A stretch of 64,000 nt of DNA from Enhydrobacter sp. (GCF_030246845.1 NZ_CP126889.1:868001-932000), one strand, 5' to 3'. Positions 8,783 to 18,781 are shown, counted from the stretch's first letter. The notes: generated by a model not told the origin, from the letters alone. Program-made: numbers and translations.

Positions 8783-9133
8783 ATGCCGATCGCCACCAAG
8801 TACCTCTTCGTCGTCAGCATGGATGTGACGAAGGAGAAGGAGGCGTTGTTCAACGAGGTCTATGACACCGAGCACATACCTCTCCTGAAGAAAGTGCCGG
8901 GCGTCGGCGCCGTCACGCGGCTCAAGACCGAGCCCGCCGCCTTCACCATCGGCGGCGAACGGAAGGTGCTCGACGGGAGCGGCCAGGCGCGCTACGTGGC
9001 GATCTACGAGCTCGAAAGCCCCGACGTGCTGCTGAGCAAGGAGTGGGCGGAGGCGGTCGAAAAGGGCCGCTGGCCGAGCGAAGTCCGGCCCTTCACCTCG
9101 AACCGGCGGCACATACTGCGCAAGGTGATCTGA
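8783..9133 (+). CDS. Small dimeric alpha-beta barrel protein (EthD-like)
   Basis: A 116-residue cytoplasmic protein. Its pattern (KYLFVVSMDV, then EVYDTEHIPLLKKVPGV and a central RYVAIYELESPDVL strand-helix) is that of ferredoxin-fold dimeric alpha-beta barrels such as EthD and related monooxygenase-helper proteins, in which the YDTEHIP-like segment is recurrent. It sits 11 bases after the dioxygenase gene, with a GGGAGA ribosome site, so it is probably a partner or downstream step of that oxidation. The family assignment is by pattern only. Confidence 0.65.
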   Translation: MPIATKYLFVVSMDVTKEKEALFNEVYDTEHIPLLKKVPGVGAVTRLKTEPAAFTIGGERKVLDGSGQARYVAIYELESPDVLLSKEWAEAVEKGRWPSEVRPFTSNRRHILRKVI

Positions 9134-9137
9134 TCCG

Positions 9138-9580
9138 GTGCAGATCGGCTTCAACCTGCCGAACTCGGGTCCGCTCTCGGCTGTCGCCGACATGACGCGA
9201 ATCGCGACCGAAGGCGAGGCGACGGGGTTCGACTATCTCACGCTCACCGACCACGTCGTGCTGCCCGACACCAAGGTGCCCGGCTACCCCTACTCCGAAA
9301 CCGGCGCCTTCTACGAGGAGGCGCCGACAGAACGGCACGAACAGTTGATGGGCATGGCCTACATCGCTGCCAAGACGCTATGGTGACGCGGTGCCGCCGC
9401 ATGCCTCGGACGGCGAGCGCCGCCCTGTTCTCCGGCAGCGATGCCGATATCATGGCCGACCTTCGCGCATTGCCGGATCTGGGCATCACCGCCATCGACA
9501 TCGATTTCGGCCGGCCCGATGCAACCGCCATGCTGGCCGAAATGCGCCGCTTCAGAGCCGCGGTGATCGACAAGATTCGA
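9138..9580 (+). pseudogene. Internally deleted LLM oxidoreductase remnant
   Basis: The first 82 codons from the GTG at 9138 encode a clean LLM N-terminus (QIGFNLPNSGPLSAV, FDYLTLTDHVVLPD) that stops at 9386. From about 9404, in another frame, an LLM C-terminus follows (LFSGSDADIMADLRALPDLG, IDFGRPDATAMLAEMRRF) to about 9578. The normal protein is about 280-300 residues, so roughly 140-150 central residues are gone and the two ends are out of frame. This is a decayed gene by internal deletion. It starts 4 bases after the EthD-like gene and was probably once part of that operon. Confidence 0.8.
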
Positions 9581-9646
9581 CTCTCTTCCCCTCGTCCCTC
9601 CACCGCGCCTCGCTGCGCTCGGCTTCAGTCGGGACGACGACGTGGC

Positions 9647-10102
9647 CTATTGCACCGGATCGAGGACGACGACCGGGATCTCGCGCGAGCCGGCCTTCTT
9701 CTCGTAGTCTGCATAGGGCGGATAGAACGAGACCGCCTGGGCCCACAGCCGCTTGCGTTCCTCGCCGGTCGCGGTGCGCGCCCGCGCCTTCATCTTGACC
9801 GGCCCGACCTGGATCTCGACCTCGGGATGGGCCTGCATGTTGCGATACCAGCCGGGATGCTCCGGCGCGCCGCCCTTGGAAGCGATGACGAAGTAGCTGT
9901 TGCCGGTCTTGCCGTAGAACAGCGGGAACATCCACTTCTCGCCCGACTTGCGTCCGGTGGTGGTGAGCAGCAGCGACGACACGGGATCGGGCGCGGCCGG
10001 GACCTTGTACATGTGCCCTTCCTTGCCACCGCTCCTCAGATAGAGGTCGGCATGATCCTTCATCCATTGCGGCAGGTTCGATGGGAGCTTGGCTTCGGAC
10101 AT
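9647..10102 (-). CDS. Ddn-type deazaflavin (F420)-dependent nitroreductase family protein
   Basis: A 151-residue split-barrel protein. The core LLTTTGRKSGEKWMFPLFY, NSYFVIASKGGAPEHPGWYRN and the PVVVLDP end are the hallmarks of the Ddn/FGD-like family, first known from mycobacteria, that reduces substrates with F420H2. Length fits. It lies 10 bases downstream of the feruloyl-CoA-synthase-like gene on the same strand, so the two are probably co-transcribed. Whether this organism makes F420 cannot be judged here; some alphaproteobacterial members may use flavins instead. Confidence 0.85.
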   Translation of the reverse strand: MSEAKLPSNLPQWMKDHADLYLRSGGKEGHMYKVPAAPDPVSSLLLTTTGRKSGEKWMFPLFYGKTGNSYFVIASKGGAPEHPGWYRNMQAHPEVEIQVGPVKMKARARTATGEERKRLWAQAVSFYPPYADYEKKAGSREIPVVVLDPVQ

Positions 10103-10112
10103 CGCTCTCTCC

Positions 10113-11975
10113 TCAGTTGATCTCGATCACGTCGGCGCCGCCCTTGTAGAGCCGCTCGACCAGGGCCTTGCGGCGTTCGAGCGTGGCGCGCTGGTTGATA
10201 TAGCCCTTGTCGGTGATCTCGTGTCCGTCCACCGACGGCGGCTCCTCCATCAGGATCACCCGCTTCACCCGCAGCGACGAGCCGCGGCCCTCCGCATTCA
10301 TCCGGGCAAGGCCGCTCTTCACCGTCTCGACCACGGCCGGATGCGCCAGAAGCTCCGACGTCGAGAGCCGGATCTCGGCGTCGTTCGCGATACGCCGGCA
10401 GGCTGCGATGTTGGGGAAGCCCAGCAGGCCCACATAGTCGCGGTCCGGCGCGCAGACGACGGCATCCTGCAGCACCGGCGAGGCGGCGGCGATGGCGTTC
10501 GTGCGCAGCGTGCCGACCAGCACGAACGTGCCGCTCGTGAGCTTGAAGTCCTCCACGACGCGGCCGTCGAAGAGCAGCCCCTGGTTGGGATCGGCCGGAT
10601 CGACGAAGCGCGCGGCGTCGCCGATCCTGTAGAAGCCCTCCTCGTCGAACGCCGCCGCCGTGAGATCGGGCTGCTTGTAGTAGCCAGGGGTCACGATCAC
10701 GCTCTTCAGCCGGACCTCGTAGCGTCCCTTCTCCGCCGTCGGCACGAGCTTGAGCTGCACGCCGGGGAAGGGCAGGCCAATCAGGCCGACACGCTCCGAT
10801 GCCCAATGGACCGTGGTCGCCGTCGGCGCGGTCTCCGTGGCTCCCCAGCCGGTGATGAAAGGCAGGCGGTAGCCCGTGTGCTTCACCGCCAGGGCTTCCA
10901 TGCGTTCGTAAAGATCGTTGGGCAGGGTCGCGCCGCCATAGGCGAGCGAATTCAGGTTCTTGAAGAACTTCTTCGCCAGCGAATCATCCTTCTCGAGCGC
11001 CGTCGCGAGCATGGCGTAGCCCGCCGGCACATTGGCGAACGAGGTCGGAGAGACCTCGCGCAGATTGCGCAGCGTCTCCTCGAACAGGCCGGGCAGCGGC
11101 TTGCCGTCGTCTATCCAGGTCGTGCCGCCCTCGGCGAGATTGCCCTGGAAGGTGGCGTTGCCGCCCATCGTGTGGTTCCAGGGCAGCCAGTCGAGCGCCA
11201 CCGGCACCGGATCGTCCGGCTTGCGCACGCGCGCCATCTGGCCCATCGCGATGTTGGCGCACATCATCTCCTGGGTGTTGATCACCGCCTTGGGCATGCC
11301 CGTGCTGCCCGAGGTGAACAGGTACTTGCCGACGGTCTTGGGCTCGATGGCCGCGATCGACTTCGCCACGGCCTCGCTAGGCCTGGTCGCGACCAGCTCG
11401 CTCCAGGGCAGCGACTGCATCCTGGGCGGCGCCTTGTCGACATGGACCAGCATCACACCGGCCAGGTCGAGCGCAGCCAGCGCGCCGGCATAGATCTCGC
11501 CGTTCTGCACGAACACCAGGCCCGGCCGGACGAGATCGAACACATGGCGAAGCTTGGCGTGATCCTGGCTCATGACCGAATAGGCCGGCGACACCGGCGC
11601 GACGGGAGCACGGGCCTGCATGGCAGCCATGGTGAGCAGGGCGAACTCGATCGAGTTCGAGGACAGGATCATCACCGGCCTGTCGGGCCCGAAGCCGCGA
11701 TCGAGCAGCGCCTGGGTGACGGCGTCGACCTGCTTCTTGGCCTCGCCGTAGGTGAGCTTCATCCAGTCGCGCGAGGGCCCCCGGCGCTGGGCGAGCCACA
11801 GCCGGCCCGGCGCCTCCCTGGCCCATTTCGCCAGGAATGCCGGCACGTGCCGCTCATAGGGCTTCAGCTTGTGGTTCGACTGCAGGATCAGGACCCCGTC
11901 CGGCCGCCGGTCGAGGCGCACGTCGCGGCTCAGGAAGTCGATCGGCTTGAACGGTACCTGCATGAAGCTGTCCAA
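10113..11975 (-). CDS. Feruloyl-CoA synthase-like AMP-forming ligase
   Basis: A 620-residue ANL-superfamily ligase. The AMP-binding P-loop FTSGSTGMPKAV, the adenylate motif ITGWGATET and the hinge region LFDGRVVEDFKL are visible. Overall length and the N-terminal block (FKPIDFLSRDV, LQSNHKLKPYERHV) match feruloyl-CoA synthases, which activate hydroxycinnamates before side-chain removal. I chose a TTG start at 11975 because GGAGG lies 5 bases upstream in the string GGAGGAAACG, the same leader as the dehydrogenase at 30422; an ATG lies four codons downstream at 11963. It is divergent from a complete ABC importer, which suggests uptake plus activation of an aromatic or acyl acid. No enoyl-CoA hydratase/aldolase is adjacent. 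Confidence 0.8.
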   Translation of the reverse strand: MDSFMQVPFKPIDFLSRDVRLDRRPDGVLILQSNHKLKPYERHVPAFLAKWAREAPGRLWLAQRRGPSRDWMKLTYGEAKKQVDAVTQALLDRGFGPDRPVMILSSNSIEFALLTMAAMQARAPVAPVSPAYSVMSQDHAKLRHVFDLVRPGLVFVQNGEIYAGALAALDLAGVMLVHVDKAPPRMQSLPWSELVATRPSEAVAKSIAAIEPKTVGKYLFTSGSTGMPKAVINTQEMMCANIAMGQMARVRKPDDPVPVALDWLPWNHTMGGNATFQGNLAEGGTTWIDDGKPLPGLFEETLRNLREVSPTSFANVPAGYAMLATALEKDDSLAKKFFKNLNSLAYGGATLPNDLYERMEALAVKHTGYRLPFITGWGATETAPTATTVHWASERVGLIGLPFPGVQLKLVPTAEKGRYEVRLKSVIVTPGYYKQPDLTAAAFDEEGFYRIGDAARFVDPADPNQGLLFDGRVVEDFKLTSGTFVLVGTLRTNAIAAASPVLQDAVVCAPDRDYVGLLGFPNIAACRRIANDAEIRLSTSELLAHPAVVETVKSGLARMNAEGRGSSLRVKRVILMEEPPSVDGHEITDKGYINQRATLERRKALVERLYKGGADVIEIN

Positions 11976-12148
11976 CGTTTCCTCCGGCTTTTGCCAAGAT
12001 GTAGGCGGGCAGGCACCCTTTCGGCAAGGGAAGGCGCACCCCGACAGGTCGACGCTCAGTGCGATATCGCGACGCCTTATCGCTTTGTCGGCCATGGCCG
12101 CGGTGCTAGAGACCCCGGTCTCCGCCCCGAATTTCCATGAGGGAACGC

Positions 12149-13396
12149 ATGCTAGGAAAAATGGCCGCGGCGCTCGCCGCGGGGCTCATGTTCGCGACCC
12201 CGGTACTGGCCGCCGATCCGCCGAGCGAGATCAAGATCGGCACGCTCTACGCCTCCTCCGGCCGCTTCGCCTCGATCTCGATGCCCGTATACAGCGCCTT
12301 GAAGCTCTGGGCCGAGCAGAAGAACGCCGAGGGCGGTGTCTATGTGAAGGCGTTCGACAAGAAGATCCCGATCAAGCTCGTGTCCTACGACGATCAGAGC
12401 AACACGGCGACCGCCTCGACCCTCTATAACCAGCTCGTCACGCAGGACAAGGTCGACCTCCTGGTGGCCGATTCGGGCTCGGTGCTGACGGCGCCGGCGG
12501 TCGCGATCGCCCGCGACCACAAGATGTTCCTGTTCGACCAGACCGGCACGGGGGCGAGCTTCTTCTCCAAGGACAACCCGTACATCGCCCTGATGGCCGA
12601 TCCGGTCTCGACGATCTGGCCGAAGCCGGTCGCCGACTTCCTGACGCAGGACGGGCCCAAGCTCGGCATCAAGAGGATCGCCCTCCTCTATTCGACCAAC
12701 GAGTTCACCGGCACGCAGGCCAACGCGGTGCGCAAGTTCATCCAGGACGCGAAGGCGCCGGTCGAGATCGTCTACGATCAGGGCGTGCCGACCGAGACCT
12801 CCAACTACACAGTGATCATCAACAACATCCGGGCCAAGCGGCCGGACGCGGTGATCCATCTCGGCTATGCGCCCAACGACATCGCCTTCCTGCGCAATGT
12901 CAACGAGGTCGGCGCCAAGTTCAAATGGCTGTTCTGCATCTATCCGGGGCTCGAGACCGAGCTCCTGGAGAAGAATGTGGGTGTGAAGGGATTGCAGCAC
13001 GTCTTCACCTACGTGCCGCCTTCGGAGCTCGACTACCCGGTCAACTTCGGCATGAAGATGCCGGAGTTCCGCGCGCTCTGGAACAAGACCTTCTCCGACG
13101 GCAAGGTCGAGTTCGGCTTCAATGCGGTGGCGGGCTACACGACGGCACTGGTGCTGGAGAAGACGCTGTCGGTGGCCAACAGCCTCGACCAGATGGAGCT
13201 GCGGCGCGCCGTCTTCAGCCTGTCGGGCAAGCTCAAGACGCTCGACGGCACCTTCGCGCTCGACGAGACCGGCGGCCAGATCGGAGAGCTGACGCCGCTC
13301 GGCCAGCTCGAGCCCGACGGCAAGGGCGGCCTGAAGTTCGTCGCCGTGTATCCTCACGACGTCGCGACCGGAAAGCCGGTCTATCCGCGTCCGTAA
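12149..13396 (+). CDS. ABC transporter substrate-binding protein (branched-chain/aromatic acid type)
   Basis: A 415-residue periplasmic binding protein of the Leu/Ile/Val (type I fold) family. A signal peptide (about 1-22, ending PVLAAD) is followed by EIKIGTLYASSGRFASI and KLVSYDDQSNTATAS. The start at 12149 is preferred over the in-frame ATG at 12137 because GAGGGA lies 4 bases upstream. It heads a five-gene importer (binding protein, two permeases, two ATPases) and is divergent from the feruloyl-CoA-synthase-like gene; relatives near such ligases bind p-coumarate- or benzoate-like ligands, so an aromatic acid is a reasonable guess. Confidence 0.87.
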   Translation: MLGKMAAALAAGLMFATPVLAADPPSEIKIGTLYASSGRFASISMPVYSALKLWAEQKNAEGGVYVKAFDKKIPIKLVSYDDQSNTATASTLYNQLVTQDKVDLLVADSGSVLTAPAVAIARDHKMFLFDQTGTGASFFSKDNPYIALMADPVSTIWPKPVADFLTQDGPKLGIKRIALLYSTNEFTGTQANAVRKFIQDAKAPVEIVYDQGVPTETSNYTVIINNIRAKRPDAVIHLGYAPNDIAFLRNVNEVGAKFKWLFCIYPGLETELLEKNVGVKGLQHVFTYVPPSELDYPVNFGMKMPEFRALWNKTFSDGKVEFGFNAVAGYTTALVLEKTLSVANSLDQMELRRAVFSLSGKLKTLDGTFALDETGGQIGELTPLGQLEPDGKGGLKFVAVYPHDVATGKPVYPRP

Positions 13397-13410
13397 GGAC
13401 TTCCATCCGT

Positions 13411-13440
13411 GAGCTCCCCGTCGTCCTCGACGGGGAGCTC
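13411..13440. promoter_or_regulatory. Strong hairpin between binding-protein and permease genes
   Basis: A perfect 13-bp inverted repeat (arms 13411-13423 and 13428-13440, beginning GAGCTCCCCG) with a 4-base loop sits 14 bases after the binding-protein stop and 14 before the permease start. There is no T-tract. Such hairpins commonly protect the upstream mRNA or partly terminate, giving more binding protein than permease. Confidence 0.6.
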
Positions 13441-13454
13441 GAGGACTTGACCCG

Positions 13455-14375
13455 ATGCTCGTCTACGCGCTCGTCGCCGGCCTCCTCTTCGGCCTCTACT
13501 TCAGCCTGGTGGGGATCGGCCTCAATCTCGTGTTCGGCGTCATGCGCATCGTGAATTTGGCGCACGGCGACTTCCTGATGCTAGGCGCCTTCATCGCGGT
13601 CGGCGTCTCGGCCCTGGCCGGACTCGATCCGCTGTTTGCCGTGCCGCTCGCCTTCGTCGTCTTCGTCCTGGTGGGCCTGGCGCTCTACTACCTGCTGGTG
13701 CCGCGCCTTCAGGGGTCGGTCGATCCGGAGATGCTGTCGATCATCCTGTTCTTCGGCCTCAGCCAGGTGATCGAGGCGCTGACCACCATCGCTTTCGGCA
13801 CGAGCGAGCGCTCGATCGCGAGCAACGAGCTGGGCAAGATCCTGGCCGGCCTGCGCGTCCATGTCTTCGGCGGCGAGGCGGACGGGCCGGTCGAGCTGTT
13901 CGGCCAGAGCTTCCCGGCCTCCTGGGTCATCTCGGCCGCGGTCAGCGTCGTGGCCATTCTCCTGGTCTATCTCTATCTCTACCGCACCCGGCTCGGCACG
14001 CTCACGCGCGCGGTGATGTCGCGCCGCGAGGAGGCGTTCGCCACCGGCATCAATGTCGACCGCGTCTCGGCGGTGGCCTTCGGTATCGGGCTGGGGCTGG
14101 CGGCCGTGGCGGGCGTCTTCACCCCCTTCATGTTCGGCTCGGTGACGCCCGCCTTCGGCGAGGATGCGACGGTGACTTCGTTCGCGATCGTGGTGCTGGG
14201 CTCGCTCGGCAATCCGATCGGCACGGCGCTGGGCGGCGTGGTCTACGGCATCTCCTACATGGTGGTGCAGACCTACCTGAGCTCATGGGCCGATCTCCTG
14301 CCCTATGTCCTCCTGATCCTGATCCTGCTGCTGCGGCCGAGCGGCCTGCTGGGAAGGCGGGTGCGCGTTGCCTAG
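13455..14375 (+). CDS. LivH-type ABC transporter permease
   Basis: A 306-residue, very hydrophobic protein with about eight transmembrane segments. The N-terminal GLLFGLYFSLVGIGLNLVFG and the GALAVLGSLGNPIGTALGG-like stretch near the C-terminus (VVLGSLGNPIGTALGGVVYG) are typical of LivH permeases. It forms the channel with the LivM-type protein encoded next. Its end overlaps the following gene's TTG start by 8 bases. Confidence 0.9.
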   Translation: MLVYALVAGLLFGLYFSLVGIGLNLVFGVMRIVNLAHGDFLMLGAFIAVGVSALAGLDPLFAVPLAFVVFVLVGLALYYLLVPRLQGSVDPEMLSIILFFGLSQVIEALTTIAFGTSERSIASNELGKILAGLRVHVFGGEADGPVELFGQSFPASWVISAAVSVVAILLVYLYLYRTRLGTLTRAVMSRREEAFATGINVDRVSAVAFGIGLGLAAVAGVFTPFMFGSVTPAFGEDATVTSFAIVVLGSLGNPIGTALGGVVYGISYMVVQTYLSSWADLLPYVLLILILLLRPSGLLGRRVRVA

Positions 14376-15288
14376 CATGGTCCGCCATCTCCTCTTCGTC
14401 GTCGCCCCGCTGATCGTCGTCTTCGCGGTCCTGCCGGCCGTTTATGAGAACCACCTGATGCTGTTCAACTTCGTGGTGTTTCTCATCCTGGCCCAGGGGG
14501 TGAACGTGATCTACGGCTTCACGGGCTATCTGCCGTTCGGCTATGTCGGCTTCTTCGGCGGCGGCGCCTACGGCTTCGCCGTGATGGTGATGCATCTCCA
14601 CGCTTCGGCGCCTGTCGCCGTCCTCGCGGCGGGTCTTGCGGGCGTCGTGCTGGGTCTGCTGCTGTCGCCGCTGCTGCGCCTCTCCGGCGCCTATTTCGCC
14701 ATCGCCAATCTAGCCGCCGCGCTCGCGGTCCTGCATTTCGTCGCCAATCCGGCCCTCGAGGGCATCACGCGCGGGCCCTACGGAGTCTCGCTGACGGCGA
14801 CGTTCAATCCCAATGCCGCCTATGTCGCCGCCCTGCTCGTCCTGGCGCTGACGATGGCGACGGTCGTGTTCCTCAAGAACTCGCGCTTCGGGCTCGCGCT
14901 CCAGTCGGTGCGCGAGGACCCGGTGAGCGCCGCCATGGCCGGCGTCAACGTGGTGCGCATGCGCGTGATCGCCTGGCTCGCCTCGGCGCTGATCGCGGGT
15001 CTCGCCGGCGGCGTCTACGCCTGGTACGTGTCGGTGTTCTTCCCCGACAATGTCTTCAGCAGCACCTTCAGCATCTTCGCCATCGTCTTCGCCCTGTTCG
15101 GCGGCGTGGCGACGATCGTGGGGCCGATCGTGGGGGTCCTGATCCTCTACGGCGTCTACAACCTGATCGGCTTCACCACGCCGCAATATTTCCAGCTCAT
15201 CTACGGGCTCCTGATCATGGGTCTGGTGCTGTTCCTGCCGGCGGGCCTCGTCTCGCTCGCCACACGTCGAGGCTGGCATGTCCCGTGA
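14368..15288 (+). CDS. LivM-type ABC transporter permease
   Basis: A 306-residue polytopic membrane protein. GVNVIYGFTGYLPFGYVGFFG (near residues 48-68) and the FGLALQSVREDPVSAAMAGV loop, which contacts the ATPases, are the LivM signature. The reading frame opens at a TTG (14368) that overlaps the LivH-type gene; an ATG at 14377 is the alternative, with a poorer ribosome site. It overlaps the next ATPase gene by 11 bases, as expected for a tightly coupled operon. Confidence 0.9.
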   Translation: MPSMVRHLLFVVAPLIVVFAVLPAVYENHLMLFNFVVFLILAQGVNVIYGFTGYLPFGYVGFFGGGAYGFAVMVMHLHASAPVAVLAAGLAGVVLGLLLSPLLRLSGAYFAIANLAAALAVLHFVANPALEGITRGPYGVSLTATFNPNAAYVAALLVLALTMATVVFLKNSRFGLALQSVREDPVSAAMAGVNVVRMRVIAWLASALIAGLAGGVYAWYVSVFFPDNVFSSTFSIFAIVFALFGGVATIVGPIVGVLILYGVYNLIGFTTPQYFQLIYGLLIMGLVLFLPAGLVSLATRRGWHVP

Positions 15289-16006
15289 TCGCACGGTCCT
15301 GGAGGTCAGCGACGTGGTGAAGCGCTTCGGCGGCTTCCATGCGCTCGACGGGCTCTCCTTCCACGTGGCACCGGGCGAGATCCTCGGCCTCGTGGGACCG
15401 AACGGCTCGGGCAAGACCACGGCGATCAACGTCGTCTCCGGCCTCTATGCGCCGGACGGCGGCCGCGTCATGTTCGACGGACGCCCGATCGGCGGCATGG
15501 CCTCGCACCGGCTGGTCCATCTCGGCATCAATCGCACCTTCCAGGTGCCGAAACCCTTCCTGTCGCTCACCGTCCGGCAGAACATCGAGGTGGCGCTCGC
15601 CTATGGCCGGGCCGCCGCCGCGCCGCCGGCGATGACGAGCCTGCTCGACGCCTTCCACCTGGGCGATGTCGCCGACCGGCCGGCGCGGGACCTCAACAAT
15701 GTCCAGCAGAAGACGCTCGATCTCGTGCGCGCGCTCTCGACCGGGCCGCGTCTTCTGCTGCTGGACGAGCTCGCCGCCGGTCTCAACCCCACCGAGCTCG
15801 ACTGGATCGCGGGCCGCATCAAGGCCCTCGCCGCCGCGGGCATGGCGATCATCGTGGTCGAGCACCTGATGGGCTTCATCGAGCAGATCACCGACCGCGT
15901 GATCGTGATGAACGCGGGCAAGGAGATCTTCGAGGGCACGCTCGCCGTCGCCGTGACCGTGCCGCAGGTGGTCGAGGTATTCCTGGGAGGCGAGCATGCC
16001 GCCTGA
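15278..16006 (+). CDS. LivG-type ABC transporter ATP-binding protein
   Basis: A 242-residue ATPase. Walker A is GPNGSGKTT, Walker B is RLLLLDELAAGLNP, and the switch His is in VEHLMGF. The ABC signature LSGGQ is not intact: the corresponding stretch reads DLNNVQQKTLDLVRAL, a variation seen in some members of this branched-chain/aromatic ATPase family. It overlaps both neighbours, the LivM-type permease and the LivF-type ATPase, and would pair with the latter as a heterodimer. Confidence 0.88.
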   Translation: MSRDRTVLEVSDVVKRFGGFHALDGLSFHVAPGEILGLVGPNGSGKTTAINVVSGLYAPDGGRVMFDGRPIGGMASHRLVHLGINRTFQVPKPFLSLTVRQNIEVALAYGRAAAAPPAMTSLLDAFHLGDVADRPARDLNNVQQKTLDLVRALSTGPRLLLLDELAAGLNPTELDWIAGRIKALAAAGMAIIVVEHLMGFIEQITDRVIVMNAGKEIFEGTLAVAVTVPQVVEVFLGGEHAA

Positions 16007-16715
16007 TACCGGCGCCCTCCTCCATGCCGACGGCATCGTTGCCGGCTACGGCACCATGCAAGTGCTGTGGGGCGTCGATCTCGACGTGCGTCCGGGCGAG
16101 ACGGTCCTGCTGCTCGGCACCAACGGCGCGGGCAAGACCACCTTCCTCAAGACGCTGGTCGGGCTGATCGAGGCCCGGCAGGGGCATATCGTGCTCGGCG
16201 GCGAGGAGGTCACCCGCACCCGTTCCAGCGACCGCATGCGGCGTGGCATGACCTACATGTCCGAGCTCGCGGTGTTCCCGGATCTCTCGATCGAGGAGAA
16301 CATCCGGATCGGCGCGCAGGCGCTGGGCCATGCCGATCCGAGCGCCAGGCTCGACGAGCTTTACGGCCTCTTCCCCGTGCTGCGCGAGAAGCGGCGCGAT
16401 GCGGCCTCCAGCCTGTCCGGCGGCCAGCGCAAGATGCTGGGCATCGCCAAGGCCCTCGCGGCCGAGCCCAAGCTCCTGGTGCTGGACGAGCCCTCCGCCG
16501 GCCTCTCGCCGCTGTTCGTGAAGGAGGTCATCCGGGTCCTCGCCGGCCTGCGCGACCGCGGATTGGCGCTCCTGATCGCCGAGCAGAATATCGGCTTCCT
16601 CGAAATCGCCACGCGCGTCTTCGTGCTGGAAGGCGGCCGCATCCGCTTCTCGGGCACGGTGACGGAGATGACCGACAACGAAGCCCTCCGCCGCGCCTAT
16701 TTCGGGCTGAAATAG
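15996..16715 (+). CDS. LivF-type ABC transporter ATP-binding protein
   Basis: A 239-residue ATPase with Walker A GTNGAGKTT, an intact signature LSGGQRKMLGIAKAL, Walker B KLLVLDEPSAGLSP and the switch segment IAEQNIGF, all in the usual LivF spacing. It overlaps the LivG-type gene by 11 bases and closes the importer operon. The composite ATP sites formed with the LivG-type subunit would include one with a degenerate signature. Confidence 0.9.
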   Translation: MPPDTGALLHADGIVAGYGTMQVLWGVDLDVRPGETVLLLGTNGAGKTTFLKTLVGLIEARQGHIVLGGEEVTRTRSSDRMRRGMTYMSELAVFPDLSIEENIRIGAQALGHADPSARLDELYGLFPVLREKRRDAASSLSGGQRKMLGIAKALAAEPKLLVLDEPSAGLSPLFVKEVIRVLAGLRDRGLALLIAEQNIGFLEIATRVFVLEGGRIRFSGTVTEMTDNEALRRAYFGLK

Positions 16716-16820
16716 GAGTCACACCGACCGCAAGCCGAAACCCTTATGATGCGACGTGAATGGGCGTTCACATCGTGCGGGATTTCGTCCAGAGTCCGGC
16801 CAGGACAATGGGAGACAAGG

Positions 16821-18044
<1,224 letters not shown>

Positions 18045-18067
18045 GCCCTTCTCGACGAAATCAATGC

Positions 18068-18100
18068 AAAGGCCGCCTTCGGGGCGGCCTTTGTCATTTT
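18068..18100 (+). terminator. Rho-independent terminator after the acyl-CoA dehydrogenase
   Basis: AAAGGCCGCC (18068-18077) pairs perfectly with GGCGGCCTTT (18083-18092) around a 5-base loop and is followed by GTCATTTT. It separates the dehydrogenase from the TetR-exporter operon. Confidence 0.85.
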
Positions 18101-18131
18101 GGGGCAACCCGATGGGAGCTTGCGGCGTTTA

Positions 18132-18149
18132 TAACTGACTGGTAAGTTA
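18132..18149. promoter_or_regulatory. Candidate TetR operator
   Basis: TAACTGAC-TG-GTAAGTTA is an 18-bp palindrome with one mismatched pair, ending 8 bases before the TetR-family start codon. Position and size fit an autoregulatory operator for the adjacent repressor and its exporter genes. Confidence 0.6.
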
Positions 18150-18157
18150 GTACAATC

Positions 18158-18781
18158 ATGAAGACAAAAAAGAAGCAACGCCGCGCGCCTGCCGAACGGC
18201 CCGGGGAAATCCTGGCCGCCGCGCTTTCCCTGTTCGTCGAAAAGGGCTTCGCCGCCACCCGGCTCGACGACGTCGCGGTGCGCGCGGGGCTCAGCAAGGC
18301 CGCCATCTATCTCTATTTCGAGGACAAGATGGCCCTCTTCCAGGGGGTCATCCGCCAGACCGTGACCAGCAATTTCGGTACGGTCGAAGCGCTGGCGAAG
18401 ACCCATCGCGGCCCGGTGGCGGAGCTGCTGCCACGGCTGCTCGAATTCATGGCGAGCCGCATCGAGGATACGCCGCTGCCGTCGATCGCCAAGCTGGTGA
18501 TCGGCGAATCGCGCGCCTTTCCCGAGATCGGCCGCTTCTATCTCGACGAGGTGATCGGCCGCGGCCTGCCGCTGTTCGAATCGCTGATCGCGCGCGGCAT
18601 CGCCCAGGGCGAGTTCCGCAAGGTCGATCCCGGCCTGACCGTGCGCTCGTTGATCGGCCCTATGCTGCTGGCCGGCGTGTGGAAGACCGTGTTCGAGCCG
18701 ATCGGCGGCGAGAAGCTCGATGCGCGCGCCCTCGCCCGCCATCACGCCGATCTCATGCTGCACGCCCTGAGGCCATCATGA
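18158..18781 (+). CDS. TetR/AcrR-family transcriptional regulator
   Basis: A 207-residue repressor. The N-terminal HTH reads ILAAALSLFVEKGFAATRLD and VRAGLSKAAIYLYFEDKMAL, the canonical TetR pattern; the C-terminal part is a ligand-binding domain. The basic leader KTKKKQRR precedes the HTH. Its stop overlaps the start of the HlyD-family gene (ATGA), so regulator and exporter form one operon, arranged like the E. coli ybiH(cecR)-ybhGFSR locus. The palindrome directly upstream suggests autorepression, relieved by a compound the pump exports. Confidence 0.9.
   Translation: MKTKKKQRRAPAERPGEILAAALSLFVEKGFAATRLDDVAVRAGLSKAAIYLYFEDKMALFQGVIRQTVTSNFGTVEALAKTHRGPVAELLPRLLEFMASRIEDTPLPSIAKLVIGESRAFPEIGRFYLDEVIGRGLPLFESLIARGIAQGEFRKVDPGLTVRSLIGPMLLAGVWKTVFEPIGGEKLDARALARHHADLMLHALRPS

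Noticed and set aside
10089..12140. A 683-codon open frame on the plus strand
   Set aside because: It is antisense to the feruloyl-CoA-synthase-like gene, whose motifs and codon pattern are clear. Composition is typical of an antisense shadow.
16736..16800. GTGAA-N6-TTCAC inverted repeat (16756-16771) upstream of the acyl-CoA dehydrogenase
   Set aside because: Arms are only 5 bases and there is no nearby regulator; chance is likely.
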